A DNA stretch of 64,000 bases from Palaemon carinicauda (GCF_036898095.1 NC_090745.1:86544217-86608216); one strand, 5' to 3'; shown: positions 22,256 through 34,650, counted from the first letter of the stretch. Program-made: numbers and translations. The notes: a model not told the origin generated them from the sequence alone.

Positions 22256-22693
22256 TGGTGGGTGGAAGTCAAAAACCAACTGGCTGGTGACTGTCCCAGG
22301 GTGACACTTTAAGCTTTGCATGAGCTTTTAGAGGGCACCCTGACACCTCATCATCCTAGCCGGATGACGGCCTGGGAAATCCATGTTAGGTATAGAATTT
22401 AGCAATGTGACTTGATCAGGTAAGCATAAAATTGGAGCTAAACTCCTCACTTAACCTAGACATTGCCCTACTCCACCTTGCTTGGAGAACAGGGACATAA
22501 CAAATATATAAGCACTTATTAGGTTAAACAAGGGACGATGATACTCACTTGCAGTTAGAGGTCAACTTGCAGAGTTCCTCAGATGCTAGATCCCAAGAGA
22601 GGGGAGGATGAAACAGGAAGTGGCCAGTCACTCACAAAATCATCCAAGACTTACTCTCGGGTAACATCTACACTCAACCGCCTGCTACTTGTC

Positions 22694-23600
22694 CTACAAG
22701 GGAGCTGAAGTCGAGTGATAGCCTTTCACCACCGAAACCAAACAAAGTATTTCATCCCTGAGGTATAACAAAAACTCTGCTATTGTTGGGATAGTGACAC
22801 TGAGAGGAGGGATACTCCTTCCAAGACACCAACCACTAAAGATGGACCACGTTGCCTGATACTCTACAGCAGACGGCTCTTGGAGGTATCCTGCCATTCT
22901 CTTTGCAACCAGTCTCAAAAAGCCTTTCTTTGTGAGGAGTTGATGGATAACCTCCAGGTGTGAAGACAAAGCAATGGAAGCACTTGGTGGCTATCTGAGT
23001 AGATCAGCAAGAGGAGAGAGCTCTCTCGGTGCATCTGTGAGCAGATGCAGAAGGTCCAGAAACCATTCTACATGTTGCTACAGCAGAGCTGCCTGACCTA
23101 AAAGGGAAATGAGGTGACTACGATTTGTGCGGCCACCACTGGACATAAGGTAAACATGTCTAAGTTTCTGTGGGTTATATATTGCAGCTGGTGGACAGTG
23201 AACATTGTTTTCTGTTTCCACACACCGGCTTGTAACACCTGCATTACAAAAATTCTTATTAAATGCCAGGGATGTGCTGACACCCCTGACATCATGAGTG
23301 CGGGGATGGCAGCCGGAATGAAAGTGGTCTGATTGAATGGCTCTCTCAATTACCTGCCTGATCCAGGAAGATATCAAATTGTTCATAATCTTCCTCTTGG
23401 TTCTCCCCATGCTTACAAAGAACCAGCTGATCAGCAGGCAGACTCTCTCAGTTCTCCAAGTATTTCCTCAGAGCCCTCACAGGGAAGAGTAACAGTTGAT
23501 CAACATCGTTATGGAACGGAGACTCTCAATATGGAAAGGCCTGAATCTAGGAGCTGCTATAGCAAGATTTTGAGGCTTGGCTACAAACTCAGAGAAGAAA
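22694..23600 (-). pseudogene. DIRS E tyrosine recombinase, halves in swapped order
   Basis: On the minus strand the catalytic half (about 23600-23080: DQLLLFPVRALRKYL, LCKHGENQEED frame-shifted, THDVRGVSTS near 23290) comes first. It is followed by the end of RNase H and the YR core-binding half (about 23070-22694: HLEVIHQLLTKKGF, YQATWSIFSGWCLGR). In D, G and H the order is the reverse. The catalytic Tyr position reads Gln (TVHQLQYITH versus TAHYLQDVTH in D). The gene is dead and rearranged. Confidence 0.72.
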
Positions 23601-25634
23601 CCGAGTGTCACTTGCCTCCATCCACTTCAATAGCCTCATTACTAAGCAGAAGGGGGGAAATGCATAAACATCCCTTCTGTCCCACAGATGGAAAGCGTCC
23701 TGCCAGAACGCTTGTGGGCCCGGAACTGGTGAGTAGTACACCAGAAGTTTCTGGTTGAGGGATGTCGCAAACAGATCGATTGTTGGTGAACCCCATAAAG
23801 TCAAAACTTTGTTGGCTATCTGTTGATTCAAGGACCACTCGGAGCCAACTATCTGACTCCTCCTGCTCAGATTGTCCGCCAGCACGTTTTTCTAGCCCGG
23901 GATGAAGCGAGCTATTAAGGGTTACCAAATTCTCTTCTGTCCACCTTTGTATTTCCAGAGCTAGGTCCCCTGAAAAGGTACCTCCTCCTTTGTTTATGTG
24001 AGACACTACTGTGGTATCGTCGCTAATCAGAACTACGCAATGCCCTGAAAGGAGACGATGGAAGTGCTTGAGAGCCCGGAAGGCTGCCCTCATTTCCTGT
24101 AGGTTTATGTGGCATCACCTTTCAGACTAGGACCAAAATCCGGATGCCGTCAGATGTAACAGGTGAGCCTCCATCCTTCTTTTAATGAGTCTGTAAAGAG
24201 CAACAAGTTTTTGCCTAGTGTGGTCCTGATTCTCATCCCTAGATATATTGTACTGTACCATATCTTGGACTGGACGCAGGTGGGACTTCTCGCAATTTAC
24301 TAGGATCCCCAAATCCAGGCAAAAAGGCGAGTTGTTTGTATCGATGGAGGAGGATCTCCCTCGAGTCTGCCAGAATCAACCAATCGTCTAGATATCGAAG
24401 ACTATTGCCGTTCTTGTGTACGCAGGTAGACACTATTGTTAAGGCCTTTGTGAATACCTGGGGTGCTATGGACAGGTTAAAGCACAGTACTTTAAACCGG
24501 TTTATCTTTCCTGCTACAATGAATCATAAGTACTTTCCGGATACTGGACGTATTGGGATCTGGAAGTACGCATCTTTTAGATCCATGGATATCATGAAGT
24601 CGTGAGGTCTGACAGCCTGTCTGACCGTCTGCGCCATCTACATCTTGAACTGAGTTTGCAGAACGAACTCGTTCAAGGCCGAGAGATCGATGTCTGGTCT
24701 CCAGCTTCCATACTGATTGATTGATTGATTTCAGGTTTCCTGGGATACTGACACCTAAGGTCACTGACACTGATATAGTTTATTGTAAATAGAAAATAAA
24801 AGAATATTCAATCAAAACCATAAAAGCAAAGATGTCATTTTAAAAGTTAAATATCTTTCAGACGACCTGCTTCTGAAATGAAGCTAAAAATACCACGAGC
24901 ATGGTAGGACATCATGTCCAAAAGAATCTTGGAAAGGATGAACCTGCCATCTTCACCTCAAGCTTCAAATAGATATCTATTTCTTTACTACTATATGAAG
25001 GGCATTCGGTCAACAAATGCCTCACTGTCAATGGTAACAAACAGTCGTCGCAATATGATTTATGTTGGCCAGCCAGCAAAAACTCCTGTGTCATCCGAGT
25101 GTGAACAATACAGAGACGACAAAGAGTAGTCTCCCACTTTCGGGGCATCCCGTTATACCTCCAAGGGGATATAACATTACTTATTTTTCTCATCTTATTT
25201 TCAAGTAAACTATTCCATTGCTGTTGCCAATTACTATAAATAAAATTCTTAATTGTAGGTAAAAAATCATTACTGGGAATGGGATACCTTCTTGGTAGCA
25301 ACTAAGCTGCAGCACTCTTTGCCAGCGAATCCGCCTTCTCATTTGCAGATAAACCTATGTGTGCCGGATGCCTTTTCTACAGGAAATAAACAACTTTAAA
25401 AGCCTAGGGACCCCTCCAGGACCTCATAGAAAGTGTTTTCTCTAGCATGGTCGTGACTTCGGCCCGAAGGGCCTGGTCCCTCGGGGATCCCTCCGCGTAG
25501 GGCTCTGTCATCATTGGCATAAGAGTCAGAGGGTAAGAGTAGACGAAAAGGACGGTGTAACCCTTCTTGATATGGATATCGACTGAGGGTCGGCTCTGTA
25601 ATGCATCCACCACTGATAATTTCTCTTTAGGCAT
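23600..25634 (-). pseudogene. DIRS E RT-RNase H, degenerate, interrupted by a LINE
   Basis: RT segments: LRAEVTTMLEK (25480), VEKASG (up to about 25370), then the LINE, then SWRPDIDLSALNEFVLQTQF (24715-24640), FMISMDLKDAYFQIPI, and RYLDDWLILADSRE near 24370. RNase H: LISDDTTVVSHINKGGGTFS and PTIDLFATSLNQKLL. Several stops and frameshifts are present. Homologous throughout to D. It lies between Gag and the scrambled YR. Confidence 0.8.
24713..25366 (-). mobile_element. 5'-truncated LINE insertion in DIRS E RT
   Basis: Encodes the end of the RNase H domain (HIGLSANEKADSLAKSAA) and the downstream region with a Cys/His signature (LCRLCIVHTRMTQEF, YCDDCLLPLTVRHLLTECPS, frame 24912-25301). A 3' UTR follows, ending in a short (TGAT)n tail at 24713-24731. 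It cuts the E reverse transcriptase between VEKASG and SWRP. Truncation at the 5' end and a simple tail at the 3' end are normal for LINE insertion. Same family as the split LINE at 26906-44470. Confidence 0.82.
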
Positions 25635-26905
25635 TCCCCCAACGGTGGACAGGCTGGGAGATCGCCTTCCCTAGAGGATAAGTCCGATCTAGATTTCTTG
25701 TTGCCTCTGCCCTTTCTTCTGCCTCTAGGTCAAAAGGATGGTTAGGCTCCTGTCGTTGTGCTGCCTTCTTCCTTAGTGCACTTTTACTTTGGGTCATAGA
25801 AGAAGGTTGCCTCTGTGAGGGAGATGCTGGTTGATAGGGACAAGAGGTTACTATTCGCTGGAGTGTCATGACTAGCTCTTCGCCACCAGTGCGAGATCTC
25901 CTCAATGGTCTCCCTATCAAACAAGGAGGGGCCGTCCTTTGGGACGTTCTGAAGCCTCATCGCCTCTCTCGGGCACCTGCTTCTGGAATCTCCTGACGAC
26001 GACATATTGTCATCTTAATCCCCAGCTAACCCATTCGTTAACAACGTTCTCCGTCAGGAACTCAAAGGTCTTTGCACCCGAGAGTAGAAAAGAGAACACC
26101 GTCTCTCTCCTTTTAGGCCTTGAGAAGTCCTCATTCTTGACAAGATATCCAGCCGTGCCCAACCAATAGTCTAACCAGGAGACTGACTGGAAGGCACATT
26201 TGGTAACCAGTTCCATCTTGGCTGTGTCTGCTGCAGAGAACTGAAATGGCAAAGTCCCCTGTTTGGCCAAAAACAAGCCTTGGGTTAAAGTCACGATGGC
26301 TGGATAGAGTGGACGGAGGGGAAGGATCGTCTCCTACCACCTCATAGTACTTCCTCTGCCGTACATATGACAGAGGTAGAATCCTAGAGGAGTCCACTGA
26401 TTAAAGAAACGTTGACGTACCTGCCACCTGCACGTACCCTCTCTTCTTAGGTGCCGTCACCCCTCTCGACCATGGTAGAGCCATCTTGGTTTTGGTGGGC
26501 TTTGGCTTGTCTGAAAACTGACCCAGCACTGTGTCCTTGCCTTTGGTCAGGATCTCATTAAGTTCTCCAAAGTTGCTGACCCTCCGGATGCATGCGAGCA
26601 CCTGCAAAAAGATATGGTTGGCGATTTTTTGTTTGCTCTATGGGGGAGATTTTCGGGCTGGCGGAAGCTGGCAGCGCTCTGTCTGAATGTTATAAACAGT
26701 CATCAAAGGGTTCTTCCTTTTCCAAGCTACCCCCCATAGCAGCCCGGAGAAGGTAGAGGGTGTAATCATGGCTTCTTCCTCGTAGAGAGTGGACCCTGAG
26801 GGGTAATCCGCTGTTATTTTGGTCTTGCGAAAGAGGCTTGGATCGATGGACGTTCACCCATAGAACGCCAGTTCTTGGGTACCGTCTTCGTATTCTATTC
26901 TTTCC
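25635..26905 (-). pseudogene. DIRS E Gag remnant
   Basis: Segments matching the Gag domain of D: VLACIRRVSNFGELNEILTK, GKDTVLGQFSDKPKPTKTKM, SVSWLDYWLGTAGYLVKNED and RRETVFSFLLSGAKTFEFLT. Also an acidic N-side part, IEYEDGTQELAFYG (about 26890). Several frameshifts. At about 26905 it meets LINE RNase H sequence without any DIRS leader. Confidence 0.7.
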
Positions 26906-27911
26906 CTTTTTCCCTTTCCAGACACATCTACGTGTACTGGAACCAAGCAAAATCGAACTGATATAACTTTCATACCAATGATCAAAAGTCAAACTAAAAT
27001 CTTTAAAACTAAAAGATTGTTGGAATTAAAATTTTCTAAAGCTTGTAGGACACTTCTTGCATCACTAAAACTGGTAAAATTGTCCCCCTCTTCCAACGCT
27101 ATTTTCTCAATAGCGGTTAGTATTCCATATAATTCGGCAGTAAATATAGAGGATGCTAGAGAAAATACACCTCAACAATTAAAAGCACTACTATATACTC
27201 CAAATCTAACGCCAGCATCGGATTTGGAGCTATCAGTATATATAAAAGTCGATTTCTTATGTTCTGCAGCATGTTCCATAAAAAGAGGCCTGGCTTCTAA
27301 GTCCGTAATATTCTTTTTAACTCCAACAAAATCTTTACAAAAAGATACCTCTGGTAATTTCCATGGAAGTGTTGATGATACCTTACATGGAGGCATCTTA
27401 GTTCTAACTGTATCAAGATAGTCTATCAATTGTTTCACCAGAAAACCATAAGGCTGAGGGGATTTTTGGTGCATCTCAAAGTATGTCGAGTCCTTTACAA
27501 GGATTGCAGTCTGACAAGCTAAAGAATTAGAAAGCCTTTGCAACCTAAACACCTAAACCAATACCGAATGACAAAAGACTTTCGGTAAAGGTCTAACGGT
27601 AATTCTCCAGCGTCAACAAGGAGGCTTGGAATAGGGGAAGTTCTAAATGCTCCAGCTGCCAATTTTATACCAGTATGGAGTATAGAATCTAAAATCTTTA
27701 GTCGATTTGGGATGGCTGAGGAGTACATCTCACACCCATAATTAATTTTTTAAAAAATTAAGGCCTTGTATAACTTAAAATAGTTTTGCGGTCTGCCCCC
27801 ATAATGAATGGGACAAAACTTTTAAAAGCTTCAAAGCATCGAGACATTTTGTTTTAATGATTTTAAGAGAGGAAGCTATGTCAACCTACAATCGAATATC
27901 AAGCCTAAAAA
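26906..27911 (-). pseudogene. Split LINE, part 3: RT thumb and RNase H
   Basis: Reads on directly from 34661 once DIRS F is removed: FLGLIFDCRLT, then GADRKTI, IPNRLKILDSILHTGIKLAA, GAFRTSPIPSLLVDAGELPL (27519-27728), then KMPPCKVSSTLPWKLPEVSF and FIYTDSSKSDAGVRFGVYSS (RNase H Asp, 27172-27552). It stops near 26905 at the RNase H motif equivalent to PAHVGVSGNEKAD, where DIRS E Gag begins. Broken by stops. The type is APE-endonuclease LINE with RNase H (I/Jockey-like group). Confidence 0.82.
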
Positions 27912-28137
27912 TTATATTTTCATAATAAGATATATTTTTTAACATACTTACCCGCTGGTTATATAAGAATGGCTAAAGTCTCTTAGACGCTCCGCAGAAA
28001 TTCAAAATCTCATGGCAATCACAGATATGCCAGGTGTACACTAGCGCCCTGGCGGTAGACAGGCCGAACTATTCCAACCAGTTCAGACCTTCCATGCCCC
28101 TTGGTCTCTAAAGGGAAGGACGGTGGGATTATAACTT

Positions 28138-28215
28138 ATATAACCAGCGGGTAAGTATGTTCAAAATTTTATTTTATTATGAAAATATTTTTAAACATAA
28201 AACTTACCCGCTGGT
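28138..28215. repeat. ICR of DIRS F
   Basis: The left half (CAGCGGGTAAGTATGTTCAA) is the inverse of the left terminus (27930-27965). The right half (TTAAACATAAAACTTACCCG) is the inverse of the right terminus (34637-34658). Confidence 0.88.
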
Positions 28216-28609
28216 TATATAAAAATGGCTGATTGACACCCTTGATGGCGGGTCAGAGACAGGAACATAATTGGAAATTCACTTAAAAGTTATATATAAC
28301 CACTTAAGAGGTTTGTACCTGATAAGGAAGCTGACTTCAATGGTTCTCTGTCTCATTCTGTCTGCTATCCTTACGAGATCCAGCGGTCCACCCAGGGGGC
28401 TGAAGATGTCTAGGAGCTGTCAAACAGTGCAATAACCTATAACTTGACAGGACCTCAACTAATACCCTTGTTCCGGACACTCTCTAGGAACAAAATGACC
28501 ACCTGACTAAATCAAAGTTTGCGGAAGATTGTCGACCAATCTTCACGTACAATCATAAAAACATATAAAAAAGTTCCAAGAGGAGAACAGGGGTACTAAG
28601 AATTTAGGG

Positions 28610-29700
28610 AAATGTAGTGGTGGATGTTTCACCTACTACTGCACTCGTTGTTACGAATGATCCAAAAACGTAGCAGTCCTCACAAAGAGACTGGATACGG
28701 TATAAGTAATGCAAGGCGAATACAGGATTACCCCTTCAAAATGCTGTATGGATGATGCTTTGCAGAGAACAGTTATGATTAAAAGTTACAGAAGCTCCCA
28801 CAGCTCTAACTTCATGAGTCTTTACTCTTTAGACAGCTTAAGGTCTGCCTCACCACAGTGTGAGTGAGCCTTTTTAATTAAAGTCTATAAGAAACGATAG
28901 GGCGTTTTAGACATAGGTAGTGCAGGTTTCTTGACCCCGCACCAAAGAGCCTCTGAATAGTCTCTTAACTCCTTTAGTCCTGTCTTGATAAAACTTCAAC
29001 GTTTTAATCGGACACAAAACTCTCCCCAACTCTTCACAAACCATATCCGAGAGAATAGTGATCTTGAAAGATTTAGGCCATGGATGAGAAGGACGTTTGT
29101 TTATGACCAAGAATCCAAGTTGCAAGGGGCATATGGCTTATCCGTTTCTGAAGTCCATGTTCTTGCTAAAAGAGTGAACTTCACTGACTCTCAGCTGTTG
29201 CTAGACTTACTAAGAAAAGTCTTCAAAGTCAGATCTTAAAAAAGAAGCCGAGTGTAAAGGCTCGAATCTGTCACTACCGCGGAATTTTCAAAATAACCTC
29301 TAAATTCCAGGCTAGTGAATCTTCTTGACGTTTCTAAGTTATCTCAAACGATCTGAGAAGATCTAGAAGGTCTTTATTTGATAGGTCCAATTTCCTGCGT
29401 CTGAAGACAGCTGCCCGCATACTCCTGTACCCGTTGGCGGTCGAGGAGGAAAAAATGTGCTTTCTTCTAAGATCTAAGAAGAAATAGGCCACTTGTGTTT
29501 TAGAGTTACTAAATGGAGAGACTGATTTAGCTCTACACTACTCCCTAAAACCTCCTATTTAGGCTGCAAAACCTTGAGGTAAAAGTCCTTTGTACAAGCG
29601 ATAGCCTCAGCTGCCTCCTTCCAACAACACTCTAGATCTTAGGGGTTTTCTGAAATACTGGAGGCAGCCAGACCTGAAGCTTGATGGTTTAAAATAAGCT
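28610..29700 (-). pseudogene. DIRS F tyrosine recombinase remnant
   Basis: Most similar to the YR of B and C: LQLGF.V.N..PS.PWPKSF and RVLCPIKTLKFYQDRTKG (28907-29125), MRAAVFRRRKLDLSN-like text upstream near 29400, and HEVR-like text near 28820. Many frame breaks. The N-terminal part (QASGLAASSIS-like, 29640-29690) is joined straight to Gag-type sequence. Confidence 0.65.
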
Positions 29701-30483
29701 GTTCGCGATCCTGACGCGGGGAAACGGTTCGATGGCATGCTTCCAGCATGGGACCAGCATGAGTCCAGTATGGTTCCAGCATGCTGCATATGCTCAACAT
29801 GCCGTGAGAGAGAGTCAAGATCTATACCGCCTCCCAAACCGCGTCCAGATCGGTCGCAAGAAACCGATATCAAAGCTAGGCTTGTTGAAAAGTAGCATCA
29901 ACAACGTGAACCTCATGCTGTGAGGTTAAGACCTGATCGCGTGTAACCAGCAAGTGTTCAACATAATTTAAGACAAAAGCTTGACGCGAGGGAGCATTAG
30001 CTGCGTAGCCAGAGAGACGCGAAGGAGAGACAACAATCTGTCTATACTGCTGTGAGAAAAGACTTGACTGTATGCGCCTAGCATGCGACCAGATTGCCGC
30101 ATCTGTTTGCATTGCCGTAAGGTGTCAGCGTGCTGTATGCGTTCACCTTGCCGTGAGGATACAGCGCACTGTGTGCGTCCCGCCTGTTGCAAAACTACCA
30201 CGTGCCGCGAGGAGGCGACAGTATCGCGTCCGGTCAGTGGTGCAAAGAAGCAACTGTTTGTCTATCATGACGCGGGGAAAAAACCTGACTGACCTCGTCC
30301 AGCATATGTCCAGGCTGACACATGCGTCTAGGTTGCAGTGGGATTTCAGTTTGATCAGTTTGTCGAGAGCTGTCTGCGTGTAGCATGCGTCTGCATGAGC
30401 GGTAGTCGCGTGTCCAGCAGAACGCGAAGGTGAGACAACTTGTTGAAAGGATTAACTTTAACTGTTAGAGTCCTGCATACGAC

Positions 30484-30640
30484 CAGACTGGAGTCTGCGT
30501 CTGCGTCTGTGACTGCGTGAGGGAGAGACCAGACTGGCGTCTGCGTCTGCGCGAGGGGGAGACCAGACTGGCGTCTGCGTCTGCGCGAAGGAGAGACCAG
30601 ACTGACGTCTGCGCGAGGGAGAGACCAGACTGCCATGCCA
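30484..30640. repeat. Imperfect tandem repeats of about 35 bp in DIRS F gag
   Basis: Units share GACCAGACTGGCGTCTGCGT followed by GCGAGGGAGA. Unit lengths vary. Confidence 0.8.
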
Positions 30641-32142
30641 CATGCGCCTGCTCTAACGCTTTCCGTAATACGAGCTGAACTCTGCGAGGAAGCGTTGCTG
30701 AACATCGGAGAACTACGCTGTCTGATACTATAGGAAGACCATTTTCTTGGTCTAGGTAGTTGTCCTTAGATTCTTTTAGGAGAAATTTTTCCCCCCGAGA
30801 ATTGTAAGGGCTAAAAAGAGATGAAATTGACCTCTTTTAGCTCAGACATAACATACACTTGCGGGGCACCGTGTGCGCCAACTCAAGCGTGAGCGATCGC
30901 TGTGTGAGATCATCAACCGTAGTCCCATGACCGACCTGGGAAAGTTCTAATGACATTTTCAGCGCGCCTTGTGCGCGACCTGAACGTACCTAATGCTGCG
31001 AGATATCGTGAACAGTAATCGATAGTCCCCAGAGGAAAGTACTAGACATTCCCCCAATCTGGGAGAGGAGAAGAAGAGTGAACAGAAGTAAACTGAGCAC
31101 CTTTTCCCTCGATGAACTACGTGTCTTACATGATTTTTGGTGCTGACACGTCACCTTCTCCTGAAAAGAAAAACTCTGGCAAACATTAGTTCCTGCAAGA
31201 TAGGTTATTAGGAAACATACGACTCCTGAAAGATCTTGGACGTATTGGTTGGTGTCTACCAAGTCTAGGTTTTGCGTCTTTCGATGAGGACAAACTCTTT
31301 ACATGTAGTCCCGGAAAGTGCGTAAGATTCCAGAGGAAGAGTTAGGTTTGTATGCAACTTGTCTGACTTCCACTTCTCTCGTGGAAGAAAACACGCTCGA
31401 TTGCTTCCAGCTTAAGCATCGCGACATGCCTGCTGTGAGGGTAAGTCCTGTTCGCGTGCGTTCATGACGAGTAACTTCTCAGTTTAGTAGAAAGGGATAA
31501 CGTAAAACGCCATCCTCGTCAGGGAACTGCGTCCTATTACGCAGCAAAATGTCATAAGATCCGTGATACCATAGCGATGATGAACTGATCTCTTCAAGAC
31601 ATTCAAACTTCGCTTTTCTTAATAGATTATATCACAAGGTTGTGACGTCATAGTTCGTCAATCGTAAGCGAAGAAAAGAGCTTTACTTCGTCATTCCAAA
31701 GCGGAGAGGGAACGTCTTGGAATGCATCAACAGGATCGCTCGGTGGAACATACGTTTCGCGCACAAAGTCCGAGATATACCTCAGCCTTCCGACATTCCT
31801 TCTCCCAGGGGTTGGGAAGTAAGGAAGAGGTGTCGGGCTAGGAGTAAGACGGACACGAACAAACACATCCTCCAGTGCACTGTGCTATGTTTACGAGTCA
31901 CTGAACCATAGCGATTTTAACTATAATACATTAAATCATAAAAGATCTGCCCATTGTGGGATATATACAGTACTCGTACGCTCTATTCTCATAAAGGCCC
32001 TAATGCACTTCCTGCTATTGCAGCTGCGGGTGCTGCTGCACCAACCTCCACAGTTAGGTTCGTTATGCTGCCTTGAGGACGCATTATTGCACTGACCTAT
32101 TAGCACTGTCTCTTTACACTGTTACTGTTCTGAGAACGATTT

Positions 32143-32276
32143 AATGTTAATTTATTTATTTTCTTATTTACTTACTGAGCCATCTTTCCCTATTGGAGCC
32201 CTTTGGGTTAACGCATCTTGCTTTCTCAACTAGGGTTGTAGCCTCGCTAGTCATAATAATAATATAAATAGAGACA
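32143..32276 (+). repeat. SINE/LINE-end-like short interspersed repeat
   Basis: Contains TATTGGAGCCCTTTGGGTTA, then CAACTAGGGTTGTAGC, and ends in a (TAA)n-like tail (ATAATAATATAAAT). From memory this closely resembles a short repeat frequent in decapod shrimp, crab and crayfish transcripts. It sits inside DIRS F, so it inserted after F or was captured by it. Identity not confirmed by search. Confidence 0.6.
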
Positions 32277-34038
32277 CCTTCAACGCAACTAGCGAAAAAC
32301 TCTGAAGTCGGAACGAGGAGCAGCAGGTATAAAATAAAAGGGAAACTCTTCAGAAAAACTCTGAGTTTCTGAAATTCACTCCCTTCCTCCTACAAGACTC
32401 TATCCTAGGTAGAGAAGTCTTGATTCCAGGGAGTCCACTCCTTAGGATTCTGAATTCTGACCTCAATGCTTAGAGGTTTTAATTCTAGTTCTCCCAACCA
32501 AGAATTAGCCCAGCAGGCCTTGGTCCGAGAATATAATATGTTTCTAGTTAAGATTTATTTCTTAATATAGCGCCTGGCGCAACAATGTCCCAACGCTAGG
32601 CGTTCATGGTCATGTAGACATCAAAGTCTATTCTCATAGGTAGCGAAGTGTCTGCACTGACGCTGACGCTTTGCTCCGCTGACGCTCCGGCCCGCCTGTC
32701 TGTCATGTCGCTTGGTAGCATACTCTGCTGCCTGGCAATCGTCGGCGAGCCTGGATAGACTGACACACGGCACTGAGCGGTCGGTTGGCATTGAGAAGCA
32801 GGTACTCGAAGCGATGCATCCACCTTCTCCCACCGTTGAACATTGCGGCTGGTAGGCCGCCTGTGCGTCAACGAGTCATCACGGGAATAGGCAGGTCGCC
32901 TGTGCGATACCGCGCCAAAACCGGAATCGTGACATCCAACCGCAGGCTGATAAGACTGCATAAACGAAGATAGTTGCTGTTTCATGCCTAACAGCAAAGA
33001 CCAATTAGAATCAATCTTAGGCGACACGTATGCAGCATTTCCAAACACGAACCCGCCTTCTTCGTCGATTCTATAGCGCTCCCCACCGTCGGGAGACGAA
33101 CACCCATCTGGTGGAAGCGGCGGCACCACGTCCGCGCTGCATGAATCGTAACACACGAACAATGATTCTAATTTTGTATTCAGCTTCGCGCCTGAAGCGC
33201 GTCCTCGCCTAATGTTAAAACAACACTTTTACCTCGCTTTACCTATAGCGAGGGTGAGCGTTCTGGGGATCGACAGAAAATGCTCGAGGGGACTTCTGTT
33301 CGGGTCTTACAAGACAGTAAACACCAGGCTACACCTCTCGATTCCTTTCGCCGTTCGACTTAACTTCTCCTCTGGGTCCGGGAGCTTGAAAGAGGTCTAA
33401 GGCTAGGATAACGACAGGTCCGAACAGAAGCAACCTCTAATGAATTGAATAAAATTCACTGCACTAATTTAGCACTAAAAAATTTGCATTTTAGTCTTTG
33501 GTAAAAATGATATTTTCACAATCATTTAAAACCAAAGTATACACGCTCTCAAACAAAATGACCCCCGAGAGAGAGACTTACTATTCTGTCAATGGTTTGA
33601 ATGGGAATGCAAAAGTCACTGAATCCCATATAAACGCAACAAAATATTAAATATAAAACATTACCTTAATAGATATAGAAAAAGAATATATCTATAAATC
33701 AAAACAAACCCTTATATTAAGGGGTTTCAATAACAGGCGAATTATCACCCATAACCATTGGAACATCCACAATTATTATACGAGCAATTTTAGTATTCTA
33801 AAAACCAACAAGTTAACGACGATACACAGAATCGTGAGCTACATCGATTGTCAAGAATACTACGTTGTATATACATTAATTAAACCGTAACTTCCTTTAA
33901 TCTTTGACTGAAGAAAAAAAACTGAAAGAACCAATTAATTGCAGAATAATATGTTCCTTTTATCAAGTACAAATTAAAAACTTGAGTTTGTAAGAAGAAT
34001 GTACTATTCATAAAAATCGAGACAAAGAGAAATCGTAA

Positions 34039-34051
34039 TATCGTAACGATA
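34039..34051. promoter_or_regulatory. Conserved dyad core in DIRS F leader
   Basis: TATCGTAACGATA, identical to the core of the dyads in A, B and C although the surrounding leader has diverged. Confidence 0.45.
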
Positions 34052-34479
34052 CTGAAAACTGCGTAACATAAATAAACTGAATGCTAGTTACTCTTTGAAA
34101 ACAGATCAAAGATTATCCAAAGAAAACCTATTAAAAGGCCAAAAATTTTCTGAGAATAACAAAATCCTTTAACTTAATTTATAACTTAATATTTCATAAG
34201 AAAGTATTCACTTATCATTCTTTGTAAAAAGGCAAGTCAGACTTTTAGCTTACGTCATAAGGCTGTGACGTCATCAATGGATGAGATGTTTACATCCCGC
34301 CATTATGCTTTCGTTAGGTTTAAAATAGGTTGAAAAATTTCAAATCCTACCTTTTAAGTTATAAACATGTGATCACGGATCAAACAAACAAATAAGCGAA
34401 TGCCAGAACCCGAAAATTAGGTGTACATCACCAAAATACTTCCTAAATACAGGTTAATCACGAGTGAATTTCAATACTT

Positions 34480-34650
34480 CCTGCTCACAAGAGCGCAGGG
34501 AAGGTCTGAATTGATTGGAATAGTTTGGCCTGTCTACCGCCAGGGCGCTAGTGTACACCTGGCATATCTGCGATTGCCACAAGATTTTGAATTTCTGCGG
34601 AGCGTCCAAGGGACTTTAGCCATTCCTATATAACCAGCGGGTAAGTTTTA
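34480..34650. repeat. Right inverted terminal repeat of DIRS F
   Basis: Inverse of 27945-28140 (shared GTCTACCGCCAGGGCGCTAG and GTGTACACCTGGCATATCTG). Confidence 0.88.

Larger units (their letters stand above)
20971..26905 (-). mobile_element. DIRS copy E, rearranged and truncated
   Basis: Left terminus at 20971 (GTATTTTTCCTAACTATACA), an ICR at about 22145-22255, YR pieces in permuted order (22694-23600), RT-RNase H (23600-25404, split by a LINE) and part of Gag (about 25640-26905). The right terminus and Gag start are missing: Gag sequence meets LINE sequence near 26905. The distance from left terminus to ICR is about 1.2 kb instead of 230-300 bp, because about 0.9 kb of extra sequence sits in the left end. 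Most decayed DIRS copy in the intron. Confidence 0.8.
29700..33460 (-). pseudogene. DIRS F Gag-like region with repeats
   Basis: Gag-derived, low-complexity sequence. Frame 32596-33162 carries the segment SNWSLLLGMKQQLSSFMQSY, homologous to WALLQDMQSKLASLIEDL of C Gag. Bases 30484-30640 hold four to five diverged units of about 35 bp around GACCAGACTGGCGTCTGCGT. A second leader/Gag-start-like segment lies at 31640-31920. The reading frame is not continuous. Confidence 0.55.

Noticed and set aside
25366..26905. DIRS E Gag as an insertion into a single LINE copy
   Set aside because: E RT reads across the LINE at 24713-25366 in the correct order, so the LINE is inside E; the two LINE pieces also overlap and differ.
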